Assembly (NCBI RefSeq): GCF_900187385.1
Contig: NZ_FYEY01000001.1
Location: forward strand, 6,696,001 to 6,760,000
Direction: 5' to 3'
DNA length: 64,000 nucleotides
DNA from: Streptomyces sp. 2114.4
GTDB lineage: Bacteria > Actinomycetota > Actinomycetes > Streptomycetales > Streptomycetaceae
A program made the translations under genes and the position numbers. The notes under the pieces are model-generated. The model saw only the letters and a list, made by a program, of their open reading frames with translations, was not told where the DNA came from and ran no database searches. Each line of letters starts with the position of its first letter. The stretch's first letter is position 1. Below, piece after piece: positions 18,213-26,245 of the stretch.

Positions 18213-18595
18213 GCCCTTCCTAACGAGTTTTTCCAGCAGCATGGGGGGCTCCACACAGGCTCTCGGAGAGGCATTCGCCCACAGCAGACAAGAAAAGACT
18301 CCAAAGGACTGGAAGCCTTCGCCGAGATCATGTCAAGGTATAACGCCTCGGATGACACCAAGCCTGAGGTGCAGTTGTTCCGGTGCGGCCAGGGTTGTGA
18401 CCAATTCGGAATCCTGCGCCGGGCTACTGCAGCCTTGCTGGAACGCTCCCTTTTTTGGAGGCACGTCTGTCTGTTTCCCCTATTCGATCTGTCCGCTTCA
18501 CCTCTCCCGTTCTCCTCGCGCTTGGTGCGCTGAACGCCTGGTCTGGCCAGGCGGCGGGCGACTACGGAGCCGTCTCCACCGGCCTGTGCCTCTGA
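18213..18595. other. No gene supported
   Basis: If the IS701 is removed, the minus strand gives an open stretch across the insertion point (EPPMLLEKLVRKGLGRGIAE, then ELFLGAFHHIAFARQLHLQG to a stop), so the IS may have hit a small reading frame. No family match supports it as a gene. Confidence 0.3.
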
Positions 18596-18835
18596 GTCTG
18601 CGCGGCCGGGCTGTTCGGCGAGGATCTGCTGCAACGCGGCTATCGCGTTGACCGAGCTGTCCTCGCACACGTTGCGGCACACCCCGGAGCTGATACTCGG
18701 TACGTAGCCCGTGCGGTCGGGGTCACTGAGCGCGTTGCGGCGCGAAGTCTTGACCGCCTCATGGATGACGGTCATCTGGCGCTTGTATCGGACGGCGCAA
18801 CCCCAGCCCTGCGCTCATACCGGCTGGCTTCCTGA
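18596..18835 (+). pseudogene. Helix-turn-helix protein fragment
   Basis: Eighty open codons without a usable start code for RAVLAHVAAHPGADTRYVAR followed by AVGVTERVAARSLDRLMDDG and a C-terminal LRSYRLAS and stop. This looks like a winged helix-turn-helix of MarR/IclR-like shape, with the recognition helix near VTERVAARSL. The 5' part is missing, so it is scored as a fragment. It could be a former replication or control gene of the element. Confidence 0.45.
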
Positions 18836-18890
18836 CTGTGGCCAGCCTGAGGAGCTGTCGGATTCCTCCGATGCGATGCGCAACATAGAC

Positions 18891-18923
18891 CACGATCGCC
18901 GGTTAGCCAATCCGGCGATCGTG
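18891..18923. repeat. Perfect 12-bp inverted repeat upstream of int
   Basis: CACGATCGCCGG and CCGGCGATCGTG are separated by the nine bases TTAGCCAAT. It lies about 200 bases before the recombinase and after the HTH fragment. It may be a terminator for the upstream frame or an operator or accessory recombinase site. Confidence 0.6.
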
Positions 18924-19118
18924 ACGACCATTGAGGGTGTTCGCATTCGACTGCGCGCGGCGGGGGAGCCGTAGCAGACGCAATAGACGGCTCTCTAAAC
19001 CCAGAAGAGGAAGAGAACGGCACCATCTGGTGATGCCCGGATGGCCGCGTGCACTTCGCAAATACCACTGAGCCTAGCCAACGTGGCGTCTCTAGGCGCT
19101 GAAGGAGAGTGAGTAATC

Positions 19119-20321
19119 CTGTCCGTTCCGATAAAGAAGCTCCCGCCCAACGCCAAGGGGCAGGTCCGGTACCGGTTCGTGGTCGATGTAGGGATCGATC
19201 CCGCCACCGGGAAGCGCAAGCAGCTAACGCGTACGTTCGACACGATGAAGGAAGCGAGGGCTGAGTACGCACGCATCACTAGCCGTCGCCACGAAGGGAC
19301 GTTCGTACCGCCTAATAAGATCACCGTGAATGAGTGGCTTGACGAGTGGCTAGCCATGCGGGCTGAAGACCTGGAAGAAACCACTATCTACAACTACCGG
19401 ATCACCCTCGACCGCACACGGGGAAAGTTGGGCCATATCCGCCTTCAGGAACTCCGGGAAGAGGATGTGGAAGAGTGGATGAACTGGGCTCTGAAACATG
19501 GGCGCCTACGTGGAGGTAAGGCTGGCACCCCGCTCGGCGTGACCAGCGTGGACATGAGCCTCGCCCGGCTGAAGGAGGCTCTTGGTCGGGCAGTGACGCG
19601 TCGGCTGGTGTCCGTGAACGCGGCCGAGCACGTGAGCATTCCGCGTAAGGCACGCAAGGAAGAGCGTAAGAACAAGCAGGAGGTGATGCCCTGGAACGTT
19701 CAGGAGGTGCAGACGTTCGTTCATGGGATCTTGGAAGAGCGGCTCTACGCTCCGCTTCTACTGTCTCTCATGGGCCTACGCCCGGCTGAGGTCTGCGGAC
19801 TTCGGTGGACAGATGTCGACCTGGATGCCGCCAGTATCACCATCGCCAACACGCGCACGATGATGGGAAATCGGTACGTGGTGGAGAAGGACACCAAATC
19901 GATGGCCGGCGAACCGGCACTCCCGTTGCCCGCTCCGGTGCTGGCTGCCCTCACGTCGTTCAAGGCTCTCCAGGCCAAGGAGAAGCTGGCTCTGGGCGAG
20001 GCTTACGTAGCCTCCGGCTACGTCCTGGTGCACGAGACGGGCGTGGCGTTCACGATCAAGCAGTTCCGTCGACGCGCGTACCGGCTCATGGATCTCCTTG
20101 GCCTCCGTCGCGTTCGGGTATACGACGCTCGTGCGTCGTGCTTCACGTACCTGGCGAACAAGGGCGTGCCGGACCACATCCTTGCGCGGTGGGCCGGACA
20201 CACGAACGCGAAGACCACCAAGCGGTGGTACGTCAAGCCGGACGTGGAAGATCTTCGCGAAGCCGCCACAGCGTGGGATGGCTTGCACGGGGTTCCGACC
20301 CCAGCACGTGAGAAATTGTGA
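19119..20321 (+). CDS. int: Tyrosine site-specific recombinase (integrase)
   Basis: This is a phage-type integrase of about 400 aa. It has an N-terminal arm-binding region (SVPIKKLPPNAKGQVRYRFV), a SAM-like core-binding domain (TVNEWLDEWLAMRAEDLEET) and a catalytic domain with MGLRPAEVCGLRW (Arg I), VYDARASCFTYLANKGV (Arg II; the usual His is Tyr), ILARWAGHTNAKTTKRWYVK (His/Trp and the Tyr nucleophile). The first conventional start is GTG 19179, but the arm-binding residues are in frame before it, right after an in-frame stop at 19110. A GGAGAG site 10 bases before CTG 19119 supports a CTG start. It ends on the first bases of the right pcaD repeat, so it probably drives integration there. Confidence 0.88.
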   Translation: MSVPIKKLPPNAKGQVRYRFVVDVGIDPATGKRKQLTRTFDTMKEARAEYARITSRRHEGTFVPPNKITVNEWLDEWLAMRAEDLEETTIYNYRITLDRTRGKLGHIRLQELREEDVEEWMNWALKHGRLRGGKAGTPLGVTSVDMSLARLKEALGRAVTRRLVSVNAAEHVSIPRKARKEERKNKQEVMPWNVQEVQTFVHGILEERLYAPLLLSLMGLRPAEVCGLRWTDVDLDAASITIANTRTMMGNRYVVEKDTKSMAGEPALPLPAPVLAALTSFKALQAKEKLALGEAYVASGYVLVHETGVAFTIKQFRRRAYRLMDLLGLRRVRVYDARASCFTYLANKGVPDHILARWAGHTNAKTTKRWYVKPDVEDLREAATAWDGLHGVPTPAREKL

Positions 20322-20698
20322 GATCTGAGAGCGCGTAGGGGGTAAGTGAGACATCTGCACACCCTGCAAGGCTGCCTTGATGGGACAGAAGACGCCCCGG
20401 TCCTGATCACGAGCAAGGCACCGGCGTCCGTACCGGCGGAGCATGGTGAGCTACGACGAGCCGAGTCATCCGATTGTCCACGTCGTCTAGGCGGTAGAGG
20501 CCCTGACCTGCGCAAACTCCGCTTCGGTCGTGGCCGGCGGGCACACTCCGACGGCTCTTCCTGACCCGGGCGTCAGGACTCCGTCAAAGAGCCGGTAGCG
20601 TGGCCGGGTGAGTGAGAAGACCCTGCAACACCGGATTGATGGTCCCGACGACGCCCCCGTACTCGTCCTCGGCGCCGCGCTGGGTACCACATGGCACA
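20318..20698 (+). repeat. Right copy of pcaD direct repeat (candidate att site)
   Basis: The similarity to 12183-12575 begins at the stop codon of the recombinase (GTGAGATCTGAGAGCG in both) and ends after codon 30 of pcaDC. Bases 20629-20698 are identical to the left copy. No tRNA or other RNA gene is present within the repeat, so this would be a protein-gene target. Confidence 0.9.
20552..20594 (+). promoter_or_regulatory. Nested inverted repeat upstream of pcaDC
   Basis: CGGCTCTT and AAGAGCCG enclose a second pair, CCTGAC and GTCAGG. The nested dyad ends 13 bases before GTG 20608 and is conserved in the left repeat copy (about 12430-12473) although surrounding bases differ. It is a good candidate operator for a MarR/IclR-type pca regulator. 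TAGCGT at 20597-20602 could be a -10 element giving a nearly leaderless transcript. Confidence 0.55.
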
Positions 20699-21891
20699 TG
20701 TGGGACCGGCAGATCCCCGAGCTGACCCGCCACTGGCGTGTGATCCGTTTCGACCTTCCCGGACACGGCGGCTCGCCCGCCCACGCGGCGGCCTCCATCG
20801 CGGAGCTGGGCGACCGGCTGATCGCCACCCTCGACGCCCTGGGTGTGGACCGCTTCGGCTATGCCGGCTGCGACATCGGCGGAGCCATCGGCATCCAGCT
20901 GGCGCTCACCCGCCCGCACCAGGTCACCTCGCTCGCCCTGGTGTCCACCTCGCCGCGGTACGGCACCGCCGACGCCTGGCGTCAGCGCGGTGTGGTCATC
21001 CGCACGAACGGGCTGGAACCGATCGCCCGCACCGCGCCCGAGCACTGGTTCACCCAGGGCTTCGCCGGTGCCCAGCCCGCGATCGTCGAATGGGCCGTCC
21101 AGATGGTGCGGACCACCGACCCCGGCTGCTACATCGCCGCCTGCGAGGCGCTGGCATCCTTCGACGTGCGGTCCTCCCTCGGCCGGATCGGCGTCCCCAC
21201 CCTCGCCGTGGTCGGCTCCGAGGACCAGGTCACCCCGACCACCGACGCCCGCACCCTCGTCGCCGGAATACCCGACGCGAGCCTGGCGCTGGTGCCAGGC
21301 ACCTCCCACCTCGCGCCCGTCGAGCAGCCCTCGGCCGTCACCGAACTCCTCATCCGGCACTTCTCCACCGCCTGGCACGACAAGCCCGGCCCTGGTGGCC
21401 AGACCGCCCTCGGCGCCTCGGCACCCAAGCCGCAGATCGCGCCCCCGCCGCCCCCGATGGCGCCGCCCGCCGCCATAGAGTCCGGCCTCGCCCAGCCGGA
21501 ACAGGCCCGCGGCGCCACCTATGAAGCGGGCATCAAGGTCCGCCGTGAGGTCCTGGGCGACGCCCATGTCGACCGGGTCGAGGCCGCCGCCGACGACTTC
21601 ACCGGCGACTTCCACGACTTCATCACCCGCTACGCCTGGGGCGAGACCTGGACCCGGCCGGGCCTGGACCGCCGTACCCGCAGCGTCATCACGCTCACCG
21701 CGCTGGTCGCCCGCGGCCACCACGACGAGCTGGCGCTGCACACCCGCGCGGCCCTGCGCAACGGCCTCACCCCCACGGAGATCAAGGAAGTCCTGCTGCA
21801 CACCGCCGTCTACTGCGGTGTCCCGGCAGCGAACTCCGCCTTCGCGGTCGCCCAGCGGGTGATACGGGAGGAGACGACGCCCGAGGCCTGA
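20608..21891 (+). CDS. pcaDC: 3-oxoadipate enol-lactonase / carboxymuconolactone decarboxylase fusion
   Basis: This 427-aa fusion carries out two successive protocatechuate-branch steps of the beta-ketoadipate pathway. Residues 1-265 are an alpha/beta hydrolase (PcaD) with oxyanion region VLGAALGTTWHMW, late acid in GSEDQVTP and His in PGTSHLAPVEQP. A proline-rich linker (about 272-300) joins a C-terminal carboxymuconolactone decarboxylase domain (PcaC; VARGHHDELALHTRAAL and NGLTPTEIKEVLLHTAVYCG). The nucleophile elbow is odd: AGCDIGG has Asp89 where serine is expected. No other pca gene is adjacent. The start is GTG 20608 with no Shine-Dalgarno site. Its promoter and first 30 codons lie in the direct repeat, so they may have come from the integrated element. 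Confidence 0.88.
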   Translation: MSEKTLQHRIDGPDDAPVLVLGAALGTTWHMWDRQIPELTRHWRVIRFDLPGHGGSPAHAAASIAELGDRLIATLDALGVDRFGYAGCDIGGAIGIQLALTRPHQVTSLALVSTSPRYGTADAWRQRGVVIRTNGLEPIARTAPEHWFTQGFAGAQPAIVEWAVQMVRTTDPGCYIAACEALASFDVRSSLGRIGVPTLAVVGSEDQVTPTTDARTLVAGIPDASLALVPGTSHLAPVEQPSAVTELLIRHFSTAWHDKPGPGGQTALGASAPKPQIAPPPPPMAPPAAIESGLAQPEQARGATYEAGIKVRREVLGDAHVDRVEAAADDFTGDFHDFITRYAWGETWTRPGLDRRTRSVITLTALVARGHHDELALHTRAALRNGLTPTEIKEVLLHTAVYCGVPAANSAFAVAQRVIREETTPEA

Positions 21892-22038
21892 GGGCCGGGG
21901 AGCACACGGCCCGCGAGGAGCGCGTCCAGGGTGAGGGGCACGCTCGGGAGACATGTGCACGGGAAGGGCGCGCCCAGCGTGCCCGCAGCCGGGGGGCGGG
22001 AGCACACGCACCGCGGCCCGTCACGGCAAGATGGGCCC

Positions 22039-22683
22039 ATGGAACTCACCAAGAAGACCCACGCCTGTGTCCGGCTGGAGAAGGACGGGCGGACGCTCGT
22101 CATCGACCCCGGTGTCTTCAGCGAGGAGGACGCGGCCGTCGGCGCGGACGCGATCCTGGTCACCCATGAGCACATGGACCACTTCAACGAGGACCGGCTG
22201 CGGGCGGGTATGGAGGCCAACCCGGCGGCCGAGATCTGGACGCCGGCCAGCGTCGCCGACCAGCTCGCCGGAGCGTTCCCCGGCCGGGTGCACACGGTCG
22301 GCGACGGGGACACCTTCACCGCCGCCGGCTTCGAGGTGGAGGTGCACGGCCAGCTGCACGCCGTCATCCACCCCGACATCCCGCGCATCACCAACGTCGG
22401 CTTCCTGATCGACGGCGGCACGGTCTTCCACCCGGGCGACGCCCTCACCGTCCCGGAGGGCCGTACGGTCGACACCCTGCTGCTGCCCGTCCACGCCCCC
22501 TGGAACAAGGTCGCCGAGGTCATCGACTATGTGCGCGAGGTCGCGCCGCGACGGGCCATCGACATCCACGACAGCCTGCTCCAGGACCGCGCCCGCCCGG
22601 TCTACGACTCCATGATCGAAAATTTGGGCGGCGGGGCCGAGCACGGCCGGCTCACCCCGGGGCACCGGACCGCCCTCGGCTGA
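22039..22683 (+). CDS. MBL-fold metal-dependent hydrolase
   Basis: This 214-aa metallo-beta-lactamase-fold protein has the key metal motif VTHEHMDHFNEDRL (HxHxDH) at residues about 41-54, a later Asp in VFHPGDAL and a histidine in VHAPWNK or IDIHDSL. Its short form with FLIDGGTVFHPGDAL resembles UlaG-like or RomA-like hydrolases of unknown substrate. ATG 22039 is chosen because the family starts with a THA-x-V strand soon after the N-terminus. It stands between pcaDC and the exonuclease gene on the same strand, but spacing does not force an operon. Confidence 0.8.
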   Translation: MELTKKTHACVRLEKDGRTLVIDPGVFSEEDAAVGADAILVTHEHMDHFNEDRLRAGMEANPAAEIWTPASVADQLAGAFPGRVHTVGDGDTFTAAGFEVEVHGQLHAVIHPDIPRITNVGFLIDGGTVFHPGDALTVPEGRTVDTLLLPVHAPWNKVAEVIDYVREVAPRRAIDIHDSLLQDRARPVYDSMIENLGGGAEHGRLTPGHRTALG

Positions 22684-22720
22684 GGGCCGGCTGTCAGTGC
22701 CGCGCGGTAGGTTTACCGGC

Positions 22721-23500
22721 ATGCGCATCGCGACCTGGAACGTCAATTCGATCACCGCCCGCCTTCCGAGGCTGCTGGCCTGGCTGGAGCGCACCGGCAC
22801 GGACGTGCTGTGCCTCCAGGAGACCAAGTGCACCGCCGAGCAGTTCCCGTACGACGAACTGCGCGAGCTCGGCTATGAAGCCGCGGTCAACGCCGACGGC
22901 AGGTGGAACGGCGTGGCCGTGCTGTCCAAGGTGGGGCTCGACGACGTGGTCAAGGGCCTGCCCGGCGGCCCGGACTACGACGGGGTTCAGGAGCCGCGGG
23001 CCGTCTCGGCGACCTGCGGCCCGGCCCGGGTGTGGTCGGTGTACGTGCCCAACGGCCGCGAGGTAGGTCATGCGCACTACACCTACAAGCTCGGCTGGTT
23101 CGAGGCGCTGAAGACGGCCGTCGCCGAGGACGCGGCGGGCTCCCGCCCGTTCGCGGTCCTCGGCGACTACAACGTCGCCCCGGCCGACGAGGACGTCTGG
23201 GACCCGGCCGTCTTCGAGGGCGCCACCCATGTCACGCCCGCCGAGCGCGCCGCCCTGACCGCCCTGCGCGAGGCGGGCCTGTCGGACGTCGTGCCGCGCC
23301 CCCTCAAGTACGACCGGCCCTACACCTACTGGGACTACCGCCAGCTCGCCTTCCCCAAGAACCGCGGGATGCGCATCGACCTCGTCTACGGCAACGGGCC
23401 GTTCGCCAAGGCCGTGTCGGACGCGTATGTGGACCGCGAGGAGCGCAAGGGCAAGGGCGCCTCGGACCATGCCCCGGTCGTGGTGGACCTCGATGTCTAG
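22721..23500 (+). CDS. xth: Exodeoxyribonuclease III
   Basis: This 259-aa member of the exonuclease-endonuclease-phosphatase fold repairs AP sites and trims 3' ends. Motifs are MRIATWNVNSI at the N-terminus, LCLQETKC (metal-binding Glu), the GRWNGVAVLSK strand, VLGDYNVAPADEDVWDP (Asp/Asn pair) and GMRIDLVYGN with SDHAPVVVDL (catalytic Asp-His) at the end. Length is normal. A TAGGTT box at 22708-22713 sits about seven bases before ATG 22721, which fits a leaderless transcript. A second Streptomyces xth copy elsewhere is common, so this may not be the only one. Confidence 0.92.
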   Translation: MRIATWNVNSITARLPRLLAWLERTGTDVLCLQETKCTAEQFPYDELRELGYEAAVNADGRWNGVAVLSKVGLDDVVKGLPGGPDYDGVQEPRAVSATCGPARVWSVYVPNGREVGHAHYTYKLGWFEALKTAVAEDAAGSRPFAVLGDYNVAPADEDVWDPAVFEGATHVTPAERAALTALREAGLSDVVPRPLKYDRPYTYWDYRQLAFPKNRGMRIDLVYGNGPFAKAVSDAYVDREERKGKGASDHAPVVVDLDV

Positions 23501-23584
23501 GAGGGTGTGACGGCCCCGGCCGGGAGCCCGCCGCGGGCCGGCCGGGGGCTGCGGGGCGCCGGGTGGCAGGCCCCGGGAACGGCC

Positions 23585-25411
23585 TCAGCTCCGTCCCGGG
23601 ACCAGCGCCCGCAGGTCCACCGCGTTGCCGAGCGCCGCAAGGCCCGCGTCGCCGGGGTGGAGGTGGTCGCCGCTGTCGTAGGCAGGCAGCAGCCGTGCGG
23701 GCCGCTGCGGATCGCGGAGTACGGCGTCGAAATCCAGCGTCGCCTCGAAGACGGTGCCGGCGTGGCCGCGTACGAAGGCGTTGACGGCCTGGCGGCGGGC
23801 CTCCACGTCCGGGGTGCAGTCGGGGTAGCCCTCACAGGGCGCGATGGTCGCCACCACCACCCGCAGCCCCCGCTCGTGCGCCCGCCCCGCGAGGGCCCGC
23901 AGACCGGCGATGACCTCGTCGGCCGAGGTCCCCCAGCGCACATCGTTGATGCCCTCGAACACCACCACCGTCCGCGCCGAGGGCTGCGCCAGCACATCGC
24001 GCTCCAGCCGGTGCTGGGCGCTCACCCCGCCGGTGTCCGTGCTGACCCCGTCGCCCGGATAGCGGTCGGTGACGATCCGGTTCGCCGAGATGCCCTGGCC
24101 CAGCACGCCGTAGCGGGGCAGCGCGTGCTGCGCCTGGAAGCGGCGGGCCAGCACATCTGGCCAGCGCCGGTTGGTGCCGCTCGTCGACTTCACCCCGTCG
24201 GTGATCGAGTCGCCCAGTGCCACGATCGAGCCGGGCCCGCCCGCGACATCGACGCCGGTCAGGAACGGCCAGAAGGTCATCGTCCCGGTGTAGGCAGCGC
24301 CCCCGGCGTCCGCGGTGCGGTCCCCGCTGCCCGTGGTGCTCAGATACGACTGCTGGGCCGCCTCCTGGTGCACCGGCGCCGCCGTCACCGTTCCCGGCAG
24401 ATGGAGGCTCACCAGCAGATCGGTGCCGGCCGGAACGGTGAAGTCGACGGGATCGCTGAACGCCTCGGCCCCGGCCGGTATGCGGACGCCGGTGTGCCCC
24501 TTGCCGAACGTCAGCGGCACCGGTGTGCGCTTCGCCGCCGCCCCCGCGCCCCGCACCGCGATGCTTGCCGCCCCGATGTCCACCGGTGCGGCGGCGAAGG
24601 TGTTGGCGATCCGTATGCGCGCCCGCGGCCCGCCCGCACCGCTGTGCACCACCAGCCGCAGCGTACGGTCGGTCCAGGGCCCGACCGTACGGTAGCCCGC
24701 CGTGCTCGCCGCCCAACTCCCGGTCCTGCCGCGCCCGGTGTCCCGTACGGACACCGCGAACACATGCAGCGCACCGGACGGCCCGGACGCCTCCGGCAGC
24801 ACCACCGAGCCCACCTCCCGCCCCGCTCGCAGCGGCACGGTCACCGCATACAGCCGTGCCGTCCCGGGCAGCTGCCCGCCCGGAGCGTTCAGGTGCGGCA
24901 GCGTCACCGCCTTGGTGGCCGCCGGCCCCGACCGCCAGTCGGGCGCGGTGAGTTCGTAGGTGCTGTGCGACCCGTCCCGGTAGCGCACGGTCCCGGTGCC
25001 GGTGGCCGTACCGCCGGTCCCGGCGACCAGGAAGGTCAGCGCCTCGCCCCGGCCGCGTACCGCCACCGGCTGGCCGTCCGCCAGGACGTTGTCCGGCGTC
25101 CCGGGCGCGGTGCGCGGCAGTGCGAGCCGGGCCCCGTCGAGCGTCAGGGCGCTCCCGGGCGACCAGCCGGCCGCCGCCAGGTCCTGAGCGGACAGCGAAC
25201 GGCCCGCCCCGTCGAAATCGGCCGCCTCGGGCCGGGAGTTGTCACTGACCGCCCGGTTGTCGAAGAGCCTGGCCAGGGGCAGCGGGCCGGGCGGTGCTCC
25301 GGCCGGCGACGGGTGCGCCGCGACGGCCGTCGCGGTTTCGGCAGCGGTGACCGGCGGTGCGGTCGCGGTGAGCAGCAGGACCAGGGCGGTGCCCCATCGT
25401 CGTACACGCAT
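23585..25411 (-). CDS. Secreted SGNH/GDSL-family hydrolase
   Basis: This is a 608-aa protein with a Sec signal peptide (MRVRRWGTALVLLLTATAPP, cleavage near VTAAE). The C-terminal ~220 residues are an SGNH hydrolase: IVALGDSITDGVKS (Ser nucleophile), GVLGQGISANRI (Gly block), FEGINDVRWG (Asn block) and SGDHLHPGDAG (Asp-His). The N-terminal ~370 residues are strand-rich and probably form a carbohydrate- or surface-binding beta sandwich. The start was moved to 25411 because it begins the signal peptide and GGAGGG lies about 10 bases upstream. The substrate is probably an ester in polysaccharide or lipid. Confidence 0.88.
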   Translation of the reverse strand: MRVRRWGTALVLLLTATAPPVTAAETATAVAAHPSPAGAPPGPLPLARLFDNRAVSDNSRPEAADFDGAGRSLSAQDLAAAGWSPGSALTLDGARLALPRTAPGTPDNVLADGQPVAVRGRGEALTFLVAGTGGTATGTGTVRYRDGSHSTYELTAPDWRSGPAATKAVTLPHLNAPGGQLPGTARLYAVTVPLRAGREVGSVVLPEASGPSGALHVFAVSVRDTGRGRTGSWAASTAGYRTVGPWTDRTLRLVVHSGAGGPRARIRIANTFAAAPVDIGAASIAVRGAGAAAKRTPVPLTFGKGHTGVRIPAGAEAFSDPVDFTVPAGTDLLVSLHLPGTVTAAPVHQEAAQQSYLSTTGSGDRTADAGGAAYTGTMTFWPFLTGVDVAGGPGSIVALGDSITDGVKSTSGTNRRWPDVLARRFQAQHALPRYGVLGQGISANRIVTDRYPGDGVSTDTGGVSAQHRLERDVLAQPSARTVVVFEGINDVRWGTSADEVIAGLRALAGRAHERGLRVVVATIAPCEGYPDCTPDVEARRQAVNAFVRGHAGTVFEATLDFDAVLRDPQRPARLLPAYDSGDHLHPGDAGLAALGNAVDLRALVPGRS

Positions 25412-25626
25412 CGGTCCGTATCCCTCCGTGGGCGCGGGCGGGCAGGCATGAGCGGGTGTTCCAGGCCGGTCCTGCGAGAGGCGGGGGACTCCTGGGGGCC
25501 GGTCAGATCCGATCCGAGCGCCATGAAGGTAGGGAGGTGCGGGGGAAGCGTCAAGGTGACGAACGGGGTACGGGTGTGCCGCGCGCCTGTGGCCGCGGCC
25601 ACAGGGTGGGTGGGACCCTGCAGACC

Positions 25627-26067
25627 ATGAACATGTCTTTTCTGGACAAGTGGCGCAAGCGGCAGCATGCGCACCGGTCCGTGCCGCTCGCGGAGTCGGT
25701 GCGGGCCGATCCCGAAAGCGTCGTCGAGCTGCTGTCCGAGTGCGAACTGCTGAGGGCCCAGGCCGCCACGGAGGGCGTGGAACTGGACGACTCCGCAAGG
25801 TCGTTGGAGGCGCTGGACCAGCTGCGGCCGGTCTGGCGGGACGACCCGGAGGTGCTGCCCTGGCTCGGCAACGACGCCGGTCTCTACCTCGGCACGGTCG
25901 TCGTCCGCACGGTACCCGGCGCCACGTGGCACGTCCGGCCGGACGGGCAGCCGGTGGTCCGGCTGGAGTCCGGGCGGGAGATCGACGTGGTGGCCATGGG
26001 TCATGGGTGGGCCGATATCGGCGCGCCGGAGCTGTCGCAGGTCTACGCCGAGGTCTCGGAGAGCTGA
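25627..26067 (+). CDS. DUF6278-like small protein
   Basis: The 146-aa product starts MNMSFLDKWRKRQHAHRSVP and continues with a helical segment (VVELLSECELLRAQAATEGV), a central RPVWRDDPEVLPWLGNDAGL motif and a C-terminal strand region around TWHVRPDGQPVVRL. I recall this layout from the DUF6278 group of Streptomyces proteins; the function is unknown. There is no signal peptide or membrane segment. It stands alone between the hydrolase and the glutamate transporter genes. Confidence 0.7.
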   Translation: MNMSFLDKWRKRQHAHRSVPLAESVRADPESVVELLSECELLRAQAATEGVELDDSARSLEALDQLRPVWRDDPEVLPWLGNDAGLYLGTVVVRTVPGATWHVRPDGQPVVRLESGREIDVVAMGHGWADIGAPELSQVYAEVSES

Positions 26068-26245
26068 CCTCCTCCGCCCGGGATGCCGCGGCAACGGCCC
26101 GCGCCGGCCTCGCGCCGGGTTCCTCCGTCACCCTGATTCACCCGCCCATCTCTCCGCATACGTGCGTGTCAAGGGAGAAGCGCCCTATTCGCCCCGGTAG
26201 GTTGCGAGTTCTCCGCTGTACGGATGAGAGTGGGCAGGTCTGCAT

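Larger units (their letters stand above)
12183..20698. mobile_element. Putative integrated element flanked by pcaD repeats
   Basis: The segment is bounded by direct repeats at 12183-12575 and 20318-20698 that carry the upstream region and first 30 codons of pcaD. A tyrosine recombinase gene ends on the first bases of the right repeat, the usual place for an integrase beside its attachment site. The interior is mostly ISs and fragments with a few cargo genes (107-aa protein, DUF1062 protein). No replication, transfer or excisionase gene is intact, so it is probably a decayed integrative element. The crossover point is inferred and not proven: it could be within codons 7-30 (70 identical bp) or at the int-proximal edge of the repeat. 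Confidence 0.6.

Noticed and set aside
20318..20607. Search for a tRNA gene at the element's attachment region
   Set aside because: No cloverleaf, T-loop GTTC motif or CCA end is present in either repeat copy; the shared sequence is the pcaD upstream region.
20584..22011. Minus-strand frame of 475 codons opposite pcaDC
   Set aside because: It mirrors the codon bias of pcaDC; the product is Gly/Val/Asp-rich without family features.
23507..25630. Plus-strand frame of 707 codons opposite the SGNH hydrolase
   Set aside because: It is antisense to a gene with signal peptide and full SGNH motifs; composition is typical of a high-GC shadow frame.
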